From Carettochelys insculpta (lineage: Eukaryota; Chordata; Testudines; Carettochelyidae), in contig NC_134150.1 in the NCBI RefSeq assembly GCF_033958435.1, positions 34,095,501 to 34,159,500 of the forward strand: 64,000 bases of DNA, in the 5' to 3' direction. Positions within the stretch are counted from its first letter, which is position 1, and each line of letters starts with the position of its first letter. The notes beneath the pieces were generated by a model. It was not told where the DNA came from. It searched no databases and was given only the letters and a program-made list of their open reading frames with translations. Of this stretch, positions 12,101 through 24,903 are shown piece after piece. The position numbers were made by a program, and so were the translations under genes.

Positions 12101-12384
12101 CTTTCAGCCTCTGTCTATATTACCGCTGGGCATAAGTGATCATCCCAGAAGGCATGGGCACACTTCCACCAGCAAAGCTCAAGTTGGAGCACTAAAAATA
12201 GGCATTCGGCTTGTGTGATTCTGGTGGCAGCCCACCACTGCCATGTGTCTGAGTTAAGGTGGCTAGCCTCAGTTTCTGCTAGAGCCGCAACATTCCAACA
12301 GCTATTTCTGCACACTAGCTTGAGCCATGCTAGTGCAAGCCTGTCTACCCCAGAGCTTGTTCCTAGCTGCAGTGTAGACATACC
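12101..12384. mobile_element. Possible Harbinger-type MITE
   Basis: The right end reads CTGCAGTGTAGACATACCC, the terminal signature seen on other MITEs in the window. The left end CCTCTGTCTATATTACC is an imperfect inverted match. I could not settle a three-base duplication, so the limits are approximate. Confidence 0.4.
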
Positions 12385-14795
12385 CTCTGGCTACTAATTC
12401 CTCATAGAACTGGGGGAGTCAATGGCTAAGGATGCATTTCTTTATAAAACAGAGGGATTTATAAAACAGAGCAGATTCCTTCTCCTGCTATCCCTAGAAA
12501 ATGGACTTCCTGAAATACCGCCACAATATCTGCTTGATGACATCTCTGCAACACTGAAAAGATTTCCAGGAAACTAGATTTTATTTTACTTCCCTCATTT
12601 GGATTCCAAGTATCTGCAGTCCAACTGATTGTATTCAAACAAGAACCAGGGCCCAGGCACTTTCAGCCTAATCTCAATCCAAAATAACAGGATGCAGTTT
12701 GGATCTAAGTACCAAGAACCTGGAAGCTCACAGAATTTGAAGGGGCAGGAGCTGCATTTGTGTCTGTTTTTTGTTCCGCTCTTAACATAAAATATTTTTT
12801 TAAAATAGAGATTGATTGTTTACACAATCATCATCTATAAGAGAGACTCTGAACCCAAGGTATCAGATAGTATTTATTTATTTATTTATTTATAAATAGA
12901 AAAGAAACTTCTACTGCTTGGTTGAGCTGAGCACTCAAATCACCTCCCCCTGTGGTCAATGGAAAGTCTCCCATTAACTTGGATAGAAGTTGGAGATATC
13001 CCTAAATCATCAATTTATCATTAAATCCTGCAAGGATGAATAAATTTTGGGATGTATTTCTCTAGACATCTAAGAACAAGGAGTTTCTAGATGAATTACT
13101 CATTAAATAATGTCAAGCTAAGTAGACCCTTTTAAGGAAGTGAGAGTGTCTCATATCATTTATAGCAAATTTCTATCTCTGCTGTGAGCTGAACTTCATG
13201 TGCCTGTAGCACAGCAGAGGTAAGCAAATACCACAAAGTTTCATCTTCCTTTTTTCCTGGAAAATAATTGTCTCAAACTGTCTTATAAAATTAAATCAAG
13301 CAAGAAAAGCAGTTGATTTAGGAACTCTCCTTCTAAGAAATGTCACCAGAACACTGTTACTATTGACAAATGGACTGTACAAATTATCCAACAAAATAGG
13401 TTTGCATTGGCAAACAGAATTCAGCCTTACATAATGCTGCTTTAAATTCCAGGATATCTTTACCAGATTTCCCTTTTAGTTGGCAAGAAGGAATACACTC
13501 TCAGCACAGTTCAGTTCTGTAATTGCATGGTTGCCTTATCCATCTGGTAAAGTATATTTTTTCAAGACATAATCAATCATGCTGTTAAGGGACAACTCAT
13601 CCTTGATGGCCTATATAGAGCTAACCAGAGACCTCAACATTCCTTCACCATTCACAAACATGCAGTGCTTTTTTTCCCTCCTAACAACCAAAGTATCATA
13701 ACTAGAGTCTCACAAAGAGCCATTGCAATAATTTTCCAGAAGATTTTCTGATTTTAAAAGTTTCCTTAAAGTCAACACGAGAAATACAGTGGGTTTTGCC
13801 TGAGTTGGGAACTTCAGATATCAGTAGAGGGAAAATATAATTAATTCTGTGAATTAATGTTGTACAGTTTTGTAGCACTATGAATTCCCTACCATATTTC
13901 CATGATTATAGTGTGGAAAAATCACATCACATATATTTGCTTTATTTTCCCAGCAACCAAGCTACAGTTTTCTGTTTACATTTAGAAGCATCTTCAATTT
14001 TTCAGTGCTGTGGCAATATGAAGGTGAGCAACAGTATTGCTAAATTTTCTTTCACCATATAGAGGACAATGTTAAGGTCAGATTCACAAAGGTGGTAAAT
14101 AATCCATGCTCCATTGGAATCAAGCTAAGCTGATTCACACCAGCTGAGAATCTGGCTTCTTTACTGAGGTTAGGTAGATAATTGCAAAGTGCACTTTTTA
14201 AAGTATGTGTGTCTTGTTCCTGGATCTTGCTGCCTGAGATAAATTAATTGTTTTGTTTATAATTACAGCTGGATGAAGTAACTCTGACTAAACTATCTTC
14301 CACTAGAGAATAATTCCATCAAAACAGCAATGCTCATCAGAATTCCACTAAAACTTTGTTTTGCAGGAAAACTGTGAAAATGTTTCCATAATTGTGAAAT
14401 TTTCAGATGGAAATATTTTAACTTTGTCGTTTTGAAACCACCTATATTTTGAATTTGTCAAATTTTAGCATTTCCACAATATAAAATAACCAAGTCAAAA
14501 ATCAAAACATAGCATTTCAAATGAGCCAGTCTGAAAAAAATATTCAGAATTTTCTTTGGTAGAGAATTCTGAATTTTTCAGGTTTCATTCCAATTCACAA
14601 CAAAGCCTAATTTTAAAATCTCAACATACAATTGAACACAGTTTTCATCCTCTGCACAGTGCAGCTCTACTTATAATAAGAGTGAGCTTGGTCAAGCAAA
14701 ACACAATCACATACAAAAGTTTGGGCAAACCACACAAGAAAGTATAGACATAGTCAAAGACAATCAAAAAACTGGTTCTTAATTTAAGACCCTAA
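12385..14795. other. AT-rich non-coding DNA with one microsatellite
   Basis: No domain-bearing frame or defined repeat was seen apart from the TTTA microsatellite at 12871-12894. Confidence 0.5.
12871..12894. repeat. TTTA microsatellite
   Basis: About six TATT/ATTT units in tandem. Confidence 0.9.
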
Positions 14796-15206
14796 GGGTG
14801 TGTCTACACTTGCTTTCCTCTTTCGAACAAGGCATGCAAATGAGGTAAATTGAAAATGCAAATGGGGTACAAATTTACGTGTGCTGCACCTCATTGGCAT
14901 ATTCTAATTTCGAAAGAGCTTCTTTCAAAAGAAGAAAGCCAGTGTAGACACTGCTCTTTCGAAAGTAAACCCCATCTTTGAAAGAATCCTTCTCATTAAA
15001 TAAAGGGAAGAAGGATTCTTTCGAAGATGGGGTTTACTTTCAAAAGAGCAGTATCTACACTGGCTTTCTTCTTTTGAAAGAAGCTCTGTCTAAATTAGAA
15101 TATGCCAATGAGGTGCTGAATATGCAAATTCATACTTAATTTGCATTTTCGATTTGCCTCCTTTGCATGCCTCTTTCGAAAGAGGAATGCAAGTGTAGAC
15201 ACACCC
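14796..15206. mobile_element. Palindromic Harbinger-type MITE, TAA duplication
   Basis: The element begins GGGTGTGTCTACACTTGC and ends with its inverted copy. TAA flanks both sides (14793-14795 and 15207-15209). The two halves are inverted copies of each other about a centre near 15001, so transcripts would fold into a long hairpin. TTTCGAAAG motifs recur through both arms. The three-base TWA target and GTCTACAC-type ends fit PIF/Harbinger. There is no coding capacity. Confidence 0.8.
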
Positions 15207-15280
15207 TAAGACTTCTTATAACAAACATTAGTATAGCAATATCCTCTATGCCACTGACTCCTGCAGTGGAATATATTCAA

Positions 15281-15577
15281 GGCTATACCTACACTACCAA
15301 GGCAGACTGACCCACTGATGGTTGATCTTCCAGGGTTCAACTTCACGCAGCTAGTATGGATGCACAAAATCAAGCTCTCAGGGGTTAGAGTGGACCCCTG
15401 CTCTCCTTGCTACACCCAAGGAATAAGCAAGGTCAAAGGGAGAAACTCTCCCATCGACCTTCCCCTGTATAAACAGATGAGTTAGCTGAGCACAGATAGG
15501 TCAAATTTTAGCTACGCAATTGGCTTAGCTAGAATTGCATATCCATGGCTGACTTTCTTAGGCTAGTATAGATAGCC
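15281..15577. mobile_element. Harbinger-type MITE, CAA duplication
   Basis: The ends GGCTATACCTACAC and (inverted) GGGCTATCTATAC are similar, with CAA on both sides. The interior differs from the 14796 element, so it is a separate family. It is diverged and non-coding. Confidence 0.55.
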
Positions 15578-18500
15578 CAAGTCTCAAACTATAATGTGAC
15601 ACACTAAATGCTGCAGATACTGTACCTATATCAAATACCAACCCACAACATTGTAACCCAGTGGCAATGGCAAAAAAGAAATCTAAATTAGAAAGTAGCC
15701 TGGGTACATACATAAAGGGCAGAAAAGACAGTATTTGTCTGTGTATCCCCCCAATATCTATTAATTTAGAAGAGTCAAGGTTAATCTCTGGTTAAAGAGA
15801 ATAAATTCCAAATCATATCACTAAAGCTGAACTTTTGTTCCATTGACTTCAACATTAAGATTCACACCTTCTTCATAGTCCTCCTCATAGCAAAGAGATG
15901 GGCTTTGGGACCTGGGAACTACAGAGCTATTGGCACTTTGAACTTTGAAAGAAATCTAGACCAATGAATGGCTGGGGAAGGGGTGCCAACCAGGCTACCT
16001 TTGATGCAATTAGGCCTCCTGGAGTGCTGTCTGCTTTGAATCAAGATTCCCTGCTGAGCACCCACTGTCATCCAGACCATTCCAGAAGTGTGAGGGTCTC
16101 ACTAGCGTGTAAGGTAGCATGGTGCAGATGACTAAAATGGAACTGCAGCAAGTTCTTCTCCCAGTTCTGACACTGATTCCCATGACCTTGGTCAGGTCAT
16201 TTAAACTTTCAGCCTCAACTTTCCATTTGTAAAAATGAGATGAATGAAGGAGTGCAAGCATGAAGGGAAGAAAGAAGAGCATGTAGATAGACAAATAATA
16301 AGAAATAATAGGTAATCATCAAAAGAAGACACACACACACACATCACTTTTAGTGAATGCAGTTTTGTCTGTGTGTGGTCTCTGACTCTATTACACTGAC
16401 CTGGCGGGAGTCATCAACATGTGTAAACTTTGTCCAAAGTGAGGAGACATTTATTTTGAGCATTTTCATGTATATTATTGGCTACTCTGGATTTCCTATT
16501 TAAGTAGATAAGCAACAATAGGGTTGTAATGCATGAGAATGCATATGAAGTCCTGAGAGCTCATACAAGTGAAAAAAAAATCAACCATCTAATTATCTGC
16601 TACCCTAATTTAAGGTGAATAATTAGCAAAGCATCTTCCCTGCTCAAGTTACCATGATTGGATATATGCCTGACATCTCTAATAAGAAGCTGAGCATCCA
16701 GCCACTAAGACACTCACATAAGCCGTACAACAATCCTCTTAAGGATTTAGGGAAATCAGAGGATCAGCTTTGCCATCTGTGGCTTAATAAATATTTTCTT
16801 TAGGGGCTTTATACTCGATTTTAGCTACCAAGAAAATACAGTCAAACTGGAATTTTTGAGGAGGTAGCGCTGCTATTTATCTCCCTTCCCTCATTTAGTC
16901 ACTTCCCTGCCTTTGTGGGAGTCCCAAGGATTGGGACTTCAGCCTTTCCTCATATCTGCCTGTGGTACATCATAGTCAAGTCTCCAGAGGGTCTGTAACC
17001 AGGCCCAGCTTTAGGACAAGGCAAGAAGAGCAGTTGCCTGGGACCAGCTGTGTTCAGGGCCCCATGCCCACCATCTCCACCACTGGGCTGGCTCTGGTTG
17101 TAATAGTTTGGTCTAGTGATGGTTGTCAGGTTTTATATGCACACCCTGCGTGGGGTTGATGGCTGGTGACATACAGGAAATCAGAATAGATCTGATGGAC
17201 CCAAGTGGCCATCAACCCTATGGCTATCTCCCTGCCAAAGCTTCCCCTCTCCAACATCATCTTATATGAACTTATGCGTCAAAGAAACCAGGCTGTACAC
17301 ATATAGGGGCCTTCAGCCAGCTCAGACAAAAAAGGGACAGTTCTGAGCCATTGTGGGGTCATCACCACTTTCAGTGACCCAGCATCATTCAGTAGTGCCA
17401 CCTCTAAGGAACTGAAGTTGAGTACGCCTCTGTCCAGATGACCTACCCTGGCTCTGAATTCACAGACCTATCCAACTCTGGCCAAGGATAAAGGAAAGCA
17501 GAAGAAATCTCTCTGAGAGAAGAACATATTAAGGAAACAAAACATGAACATTCTATTCCTCCAGAGCTTTAGAAGACAACAATGTGGAGCTAATATAGAC
17601 CAGAGGATGCCAGTAAAAGTGTGCTTGTGTATGAACTAGGAGGAAAAAGGCCACTTATGAAATTCAAGCAAGAACTAACCATTTTCCATTGCTTATCAGA
17701 GCCCACACACAGAGAAAAGGATACAGAAATGAGGGAGCATGATTGTGGCCAAACTTAGCAGGCAGGGCGCCGTAACTGTAGTAAAAAGACTTAGGAATCT
17801 ATTCCTGGCTCTGCACTGACCTGTCCACTCAAATCCCAGCAAGCACATGTGCAATAGAATCTATCACCATGTGTGGAGCTGTTTATGACTGGAAAGGGCA
17901 CGTGCAGTTGTGCATGGGCAGCAAGCAGAGGTCAGGATAAAGCCCTACATTTAAGCGAAACCCTTCAAGTAAATCTGGTATATTTCTAAATGAAACAAAT
18001 GTAAATTCATTCTTGACTTTCCAAGTTCTGCTGCTTTGCTGTAAACTAAAATGAATGATGCCTCTTCGTCCATGTATGTAGTAGTCAACTTTGGGGACTT
18101 TTTCAAGGAAAATCTATTCATGACAAGCCAACCTACCTGTACTATTAAGAGCCTGTTTTTCCTCAGCTGCTTTTCACTTGAGTTGGTGTGCCAGATACAG
18201 ACTTCTGAACATCAGGCCGTAAATAGACAGGGCCAGATTTGTAAACTAGTTAAGTATATAATTGCATGCTAAAATGTGTGTGCAACTGCAGCTCTAATTC
18301 ACAGAATTACCACAACTGTATCCAAATCAGATAAGTTACCAAGCAAGTGGATAATTCTGATCATTTGTATATTTAATTATGTGATCTGAACATGCAGTCG
18401 TGGTAACTGCATGCATAATTTAGGCACAAAATTAAACGCCTAACTTGTGTCAAACTCAGACAGTCTGGCAGTATTGTACTACCACCGCAGAGGAGTCTGA

Positions 18501-20404
18501 CAATAATCATAACTTGCTTTGCAAGCCACTTAGAATAAACTCAGTGCCTCTATGTAACAATTTCCAGCTGTCAGTTTTGTTTGTACTTTTACTGGAATAA
18601 ACTTTTTATATATGATCAAGAAAGATAGCTGAATTTCATTTTTATTTGACACGTTTGTAAATTATTTTTTAACAACCAGTACCATCAAAAGCAGCAGATT
18701 ATATCCCTGTTATGAGAAGTGCAGATCTCTAGCAAGGCTCTTATCAGATCCATAAACGCATTAGAGAATGTGGTGGGACATCAATGGAGTCAGCACTGTT
18801 TGCTAGAAAGGCCCCGATTGCCATCCCAGGCAAAATGCCCAGTCTCAAACTGAGGATTAAGGGCTTCATGGGACATGTGAACTCACACAAATGCAAACAC
18901 TACCATGATTGAAATTTAGCAATCTATGATGTATAGCCCCTTGAGCAATATCAAGTAGACACAACTGTATTTATAGCTTGTTACAAAGAAGTTCTGTTAG
19001 TACTAACAGCAATTCAGTAATAGAGAGCCTGGAGATAATTTGGGATCTCTGTCTCAAATATTAGGATTCACTAGATTTCATACAGTACATTTATCCTTAC
19101 TTAAACTGATTCTTTAGGGAAACAGCCTTAACTACAATTGCTAAACGGAACATTTTTTCCTGTGCATCATTCATTGCATTAAGCCACAGAAGCAAATTTG
19201 TAAGGCCATATTGGATCATCGTATTAAAGACCTGGAACTATAAAAACTGATTAGGTCATTTCTGGATAATGCTCAGCATTGGCATTTTGTCTGTCCGGGT
19301 GGTGACAGGCAGAGGAAAAGGTTGGAAATGGTGAGAATGATGAATGGAGAGTCAGGCGCTGTTATTTGGAGTGAATGCAGAGAATGACATACACGGAAGT
19401 GCTTAATTTAGGTAATGAAGACATCTAAACAAATGTAAGCTAGGCTCGAAAGTCTGACAAGAAAATCATAGCTTGTGCTGTCCGAGTTTCACACTGCAGG
19501 AAGGAACACGTGTTTGAGCTCTGTGAAAGAGGCAGGAAAGGAACAAACACAGGTTATGAAATCTCACATCCTCAGGCTTTCACCAGTAGACTCACTGTGT
19601 TGCATTGCTGCTACTGGCATGAGCTTTGAAGAAAAGTAGGAAACACCTTTAGGCATTCTGAGAGCCAGTAGCCTTATGATGGGGTAAAAATCATAGCATT
19701 TTCTATTATATTGAAGAATAATAACCATGTCCTGGACTGATGACAAGACAAGAGAAATGGTATGTTATTTAAATGTGGAGTAGAGGATTCTGATATAACA
19801 CAAACCACAACTCTGGCTCAGATGATTCAATTCTCCTAGAAAATGCCACACATTCAAACAAATCTGCAACCTTGCTTCTCCAAGGGAGTGAGCCTATCTG
19901 AGATTCCAACCTGAAACTTGCAGTTGTTCCCTCTCTCATTGGGCTGTGTAGAGCTAGGCCATCCTCACCAGCAGCAGCAGTCACAGCTTCCTCTCAGCAC
20001 TATGAAAAACTCTCTGATTGGTCAAAGGGTAATAATGAATAAAGAACGTGGCCTCTCTTTCACAGCAAAGGCTGGATAGGAGTGTGTTTAGTTCTTAGCT
20101 TATCTCCTTCATGCTGTCCAGCCACTAGCCCACTGACTCATTTCCTCCCACTCCCTTTTAAATCCAGCATTTCTTACTCCCAAGTCTTGTGTCATATCTA
20201 GGCTGCTGTAATTTACAATCACACAGGGAGTAAATGTATATGTAAGGTGCAAGGCTGTGGAGAAACAGGTCCTCGGTCTTCAGGAATATCAGTCTGTACT
20301 CCACTGGTTTATATGCTCCCTGGAAGACATATCGTCTTGCATGTTTGGATGAATGTTACCAAGATTGATGCTGTTACTCTATGAGACTAACAATCTTTAG
20401 CATC
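15578..20404. other. Non-coding DNA, no gene seen
   Basis: Mostly AT-rich unique-looking sequence with an AC microsatellite at 16329-16344. The short frames (60-94 codons) lack domains. A moderately GC-rich stretch near 16.98-17.2 kb may be an old repeat that I cannot name. Confidence 0.5.
16329..16344. repeat. AC microsatellite
   Basis: Eight AC units in tandem. Confidence 0.85.
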
Positions 20405-20439
20405 TCAGTGAACTAAGGGTGGTGGGGAAGGGCAAAATG

Positions 20440-20482
20440 GAAAGATCCTTGTCTCCTGCAGAGAAAGATCCTTGTCTCCTGT
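20440..20482 (+). repeat. Short tandem duplication
   Basis: AAAGATCCTTGTCTCCTG occurs twice, starting near 20441 and 20463. It looks like a local slippage duplication. Confidence 0.7.
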
Positions 20483-20514
20483 GGCTGCTCACTGACCAAG
20501 AGAAGGGAAAAACC

Positions 20515-21250
20515 GGTGGGCAGAGCTAACCCAGCCCCCTTACCTGACCAGAAGTCAGGGGGTGAGACTACTTGTATAAAAGCCCAGGCCAGAAGCCCAG
20601 TTGGGGCCCAGCCATTGGAGGAAGCAGACACTGGTACTGAGAACCCAGGCTGCGGGGCCAGTATGTCCCTGCAGGAGGCTGAAGACCGGGCCAGACTGCT
20701 GGGCCTCACTGAATAGGAGCCAGGACAGAGACTCTCCTCTACCCAGGCACAGAGGTACCTAGCCTGCTGCCCACTGGAGTATGATCTGGTGGTGGAGTCT
20801 GGAAATAGCCCAGGGAAAGCTGACTCAGTATGTTGCAGTTTTGATCCCCGGTGACTCCAGTGGCAGACCGCTGTGCTGCTAGTAGGGCCCTGGGCTGGGG
20901 CACAGTGGAGTGGGCAGGCCTGTGCCCCCTGCCAGCCCTAATCAATGGGTGGCAGTCCCCAACTCTCACCATTCTAGGCACATGCCTAGTTTTGTCAGCC
21001 CTCAGCCTTGCTGGGAGGCCCAACCTTTTCCTACCTATCCCTGACCTAGTGCTTAGGCCTATACTGGGAACTGTTTGCTGCCTTGCCCTAAACCAGAGCC
21101 TGAGCCTAGTGAGTCCTGCCTGAACTGCTATTGTTGTTACCCTGCCCTGAATGAGGGCCTGGGCCTCAGGTCTTCAGTTTTTGGGCTGAAAAGACTAAGC
21201 CCCAGGACTAAGCCTTGTTGGCCAAAAAGGATGAAGCTCATACCACATTC
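20515..21250 (+). mobile_element. Possible LTR-retroelement fragment with TATA box
   Basis: A GC-rich block interrupts AT-rich DNA. It contains TATAAAA at 20575-20581 followed by a GC-rich leader, then a stretch that reads CCCTGCCAGCC and similar pyrimidine-rich repeats. The composition and TATA-like site resemble LTR sequence. I found no matching pair of LTRs, no primer-binding site and no gag or pol, so this is a weak call; an unnamed repeat is equally possible. Confidence 0.3.
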
Positions 21251-21552
21251 AGAGCAACAGCAACAAGGTAAACTACCTTTCTTTTTCAGAGAACTGAGAC
21301 CAGATGCACAGCTGCTAACAATGATGTTAACCTTCATCCACTACTGAGAACATATTGCACTTCAGTTAGTAATAATCTTTAGGGGTAGATTCTCACAGCA
21401 TTACTGATACTGAATATCACCTAATCGCACAGACCTTTTGGAATGAATGGGCCTTTTCACATAGCATGGTGTTATTCAGAATCAGCAGGAATATGAAAAT
21501 TTACCCCTCAGTATTTAGAATCAGATTCTGTCACTCTTACTCATGTTGAATA

Positions 21553-21960
21553 TTACAGGTTGGACCTCTCTGGTCTGGCACCCTTGGGACCTGAGCAGTC
21601 CTGAACCAGAGAGCTGGCCAGACCATGGGTGGTTAAGGCTTCATTTCTGCCTGCCGGCTTCCCATTCCTGGACTTCCCTCCAACCCATTGGTCTGCTTGT
21701 GGTCACTAGCCCCAGCCACTGGGCTCTGCTCCCAGTCTGGCAGAACTCCAAACCACTGGTTTCCTTGCCAAAAACCTGGCCAAGGTCCCTCAGCTAACTC
21801 TGGCCTCCCTACCGTTGGCCTTGTCCCAGCTGGGGCTCCTGGCTGGGGCTCCCTGGCCACCACAAGTACCCACAGCCACTGGCCCCAATTCCTCATGGGC
21901 TGAGCTGCTCCTCAGCCTAGCCACTTCCTCCTGCAGCTCTCCCATCTCCTTTCTGTGAGA
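21553..21960. mobile_element. Tigger-like element, diverged, right end unclear
   Basis: The start ACAGGTTGGACCTCTCTGG, followed by CACCCTTGGGACCTGA, matches the left end of the Tigger-like copy at 44691. The interior is GC-rich like that of 3361-4076. I could not find the inverted right end, so the right limit is a guess. Confidence 0.5.
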
Positions 21961-22884
21961 TTCCACCAGCAGAGACCTTCACATTGAATGCACCCCTCAG
22001 GCTGGATTTCTGTAAGCGGGAAATGTGAGCCACACCAGGATCTAGGCAGAGACATCCATGGTCATGTCTGGCTCCAGGCACAGGTGGAAGACAGCAGTAG
22101 CACTGGCATGGGTGATGCAAGGCTTCCTAACCATACTAGGCCTCCCACAGACTCCCTCTTACAAACTCCATCATCCTTCCAAGGTTCAGATGATTAGTTC
22201 ACCTCCTTCTGCCTTTCTCCATAATCATGGATTCAGCACAGAGCTATTTTGAATATTGATTTTCCCTGGACCCCTTTTGGCCTGAGCATCTCTGACAGTC
22301 CAATAGTGTGTCCAATAAAGGTGTGTCCTCACTAATCCCTGTCTCCCTTTGTCTCACATGGACCAGAACGGTGCTGCTGGTGTGATGTATATCAGCCACC
22401 ATGAACAGATCCTCGACGGTCCAATTTGGAGCCACACCTTTCAATTTCACTTTCTCTTTGAGCAATACACTGTATTAAATGGTGCTTTAAACCTTCCTGA
22501 AGGGCCATTGTACATCATATAAATGAACAGCGGGGCTGGGAATCTGGCTTCTTATTTCCACAGCCTCACATGCGGAAGTTTAAAATTCTCCTGGTCAGCA
22601 TGTTTTGAGCATGGTTGTTTAATTATTGTACCCTAGTTTTAGCCTTTCATATTTTATTTATGTGGGTATCAGAATATAAAGCGCTCTGTTTACCACGTAA
22701 TCTTTGTCTGTGTCACTTGAAGTGTCTGGTAGTGTTCCCAGTCTTTCAAATGGGGCGGAAAACAAAACTTACCTAAGAGTTAAGGATGCTGCAATGAACA
22801 CGTTTAGAATCTGCCATGCCTAACTATCTCAAAGGTTCCATTAGAGTTCCACTTGAATAAATGAGGCATCTCTTGGAGTATGGT
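21961..22884. other. Non-coding DNA, no gene seen
   Basis: No recognisable domain or repeat end; short frames overlap on both strands. Confidence 0.4.
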
Positions 22885-22962
22885 ATAGGTTGAACCTCTG
22901 AAAACTGGGGCTGTCTGGACCACTGATGTAGGCAGACCAGAAAGCCCCAGTGGAGCAGAGGC
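22885..22962. mobile_element. Tigger-like terminal fragment
   Basis: TATAGGTTGAACCTCTGAAA matches the TACAGGTTGAACC terminus of this family. Only the first roughly 75 bases are present before a SINE follows. Confidence 0.5.
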
Positions 22963-23155
22963 CAGCTGGTTTGTGCATTAGCCTACTAAACTCAGCGTTG
23001 TGAGCTCAGTTCTTTAGGGGGACATTTAGGGATCTGAGGCAAAATAGTTTTTTTTTAAAAAAATGGATGGTGCTTGGTCCTGCCAACAGAGAAGGGGACT
23101 GGACTCTATGACCTCCTGAGGTTCCTTCCGATTCTATGAGATGTGTATCTCCATA
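22963..23155 (+). repeat. Cry-type tRNA-derived SINE
   Basis: The order is a tRNA-like head (GCATTAGCCTACTAAACTC ... GTTGTGAGCTCAGTTC), then TTTAGGGATCTGAGGCAAAA, a poly-T/A patch, TGCTTGGTCCTGCC, GGACTGGACTCTATGACCTC and the tail TTCCGATTCTATGAGAT. This is the layout of the Cry SINE family of cryptodiran turtles and is the best taxonomic marker in the window. The copy is diverged, and the A-box is poorly preserved. Confidence 0.75.
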
Positions 23156-23457
23156 TATTGTAGTACCTTTATAATTAGCTTACTTGTCCCCTATTATAAT
23201 GTGCTTTGAGATCTTTGGGACAAAAAAGTATTATTGCCTAAATGCAACGTAAATACTTACGTAAGCTTTCCCCATTAGAAATAAATCCAATTTAGGGTCC
23301 AAAATTGTTATCTTTCTCTTTCTTAGGGCTTTTAAACTGTTAATCTTTGTTCACTTCTCTTTGCCTCCCAGAATCATCTAATCATAGTGCTGTACTGGCA
23401 CATCCTGACCAGACAGATTTAGTCTCAACCTAATTTTGCCCTGATGCAAAACTATTA
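23156..23457. other. Non-coding DNA, no gene seen
   Basis: Short AT-rich spacer between a SINE and a MITE. Confidence 0.5.
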
Positions 23458-23721
23458 GGCTGTGTCTACACTTGCATTCCTCTTTCAAAAGAGGCAAACA
23501 AATGAGGGCAATCAAATATGTAAATGAGGTACAGATTTAAATTTTTTTAGGAAGAAGGGTTCTTTCAAAGATGGGGTTTACTTTTGAAAGATGCATCTAT
23601 ACTGCTTTTCTTCTTTCGAAAGAAGCTCATTTGAAAGAATATACAAATAAGACACCAGATATGTCAATTTCCCTCATTTGCATGCCTCTTTCAAAAGAGG
23701 AATGCAAATGTAGACATAGCC
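23458..23721. mobile_element. Harbinger-type MITE, TTA duplication
   Basis: It starts GGCTGTGTCTACACTTGC and ends with the inverted match ...AAATGTAGACATAGCC, with TTA on each side. The interior blocks (GATGGGGTTTACTTTTGAAAG, TTTGCATGCCTCTTTC) match 14796-15206, so it is an internally deleted member of the same family, 264 bp instead of 411. Confidence 0.75.
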
Positions 23722-24624
23722 TTAGCTTCCTTTTGAAAATATCAGACACTATTTTTGAAAGTAACACCACCAATAATCTCCTTCTCTTTAACTCACTCTA
23801 TAAACCCATAGGTTTAAGTATTTATTCTTTAAACCAACACTGCATATTGCTTTTATCATGCTGCATGATGTAAAACAAGGGAACACGGAAATGTTAGCAT
23901 TGATCAATCTAATTTTACCATATCATTAAAATAATCCTGGAGATTAAAGAGTGTTGAATAGCATAGTTCTGATTTTGTCATAAGCAACTTTACAAAAGAG
24001 TGAAAGAAGGGATTTGATCTGGGGCCAAATACTCAAAACTCTTTACAGCTAGCAATCAGCACAAAATACAAATTCATCTATTGCACTCTCTCTCAGCTAT
24101 GCCTGCATAAACTTGTTTGTATGTACAACTATCATGCAAATCCTATGTGTCTATCTGCATAGATAAGAGGTTTTTGTGGAGCTTTGCATTCTCATATTGT
24201 TTGCAAGACTCATCCATTGCACAGGCCTTTGAAAACCTGACCAACACCAAAATTTATATCACATATGGCAAGACTGATTGCTTGTGTGTTTGTTCGTTTG
24301 TTCAGGCCTTGTGGTGAAATGTGTATAGTTCATTCAGAAGGGTTAAGGCTCTGTGTGAAAGAGCTTTAAACAGTGGAATTTGAAAAAGCACTATTACTTG
24401 CAGGCTTGATTTGTTCACACAATCAATGTAGTTAGTTCCAGAAACCAATATCCCCCTCAGTGCAGAGTTGTTCCCTGTCACATACAGCCTAGTGCTTTCT
24501 CCAGTCTGATTTTAACCATCCCAAGAGATAAAGTTTCAGCCAAAGCATCTCACTTATTCAAGACATTTTATTTAATCTCCAGCCACAATTTGCCCTGTAA
24601 TACTTTCATCCTACTACTCCTAGC
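23722..24624. other. Non-coding DNA, no gene seen
   Basis: AT-rich, with no recognised repeat. Confidence 0.5.
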
Positions 24625-24710
24625 TCTCCCCTCAAGAGATGCAAGCTCACAACCCTGGGTTTAGCAGGTCAATGCTGAAACCACTGAGCTCTCTTTCTCC
24701 CACAGGGTAA
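24625..24710 (-). repeat. Cry-type SINE head fragment
   Basis: On the minus strand the sequence runs GAGCTCAGTGGTTTCAGCAT, then CCTGCTAAACCCAGGGTTGTG. These are the tRNA-like A-box and B-box regions of the same SINE as at 22963. The body is missing. Confidence 0.7.
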
Positions 24711-24811
24711 ATGTCAACCACAGAGAGGTAGAGCGAGGGACATAGTAACTGTCTACAGCTACTGGAGAGATGAGAAGACTATGGAGACCTTGAGGGGACC
24801 AAAAAAAATCT

Positions 24812-24903
24812 TTCAGGGCTGGTGATAGGTCCTGCTGTAAGTGAAGGGGACTGGACCTGATGACCTCTGAAGGTCCCTTCCAGTTCTATGAGATAGGTAT
24901 ACC
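24812..24903 (+). repeat. Cry-type SINE tail fragment
   Basis: GATAGGTCCTGCTGTAAGTG, GGACTGGACCTGATGACCTC and CCCTTCCAGTTCTATGAGAT form the 3' half of the Cry SINE. It lies about 100 bases from a head fragment in the opposite orientation. Confidence 0.7.

Noticed and set aside
20515..21250. Host promoter and first exon at the TATAAAA
   Set aside because: The downstream frames are short with no splice continuation or recognisable protein; a repeat origin is at least as likely.
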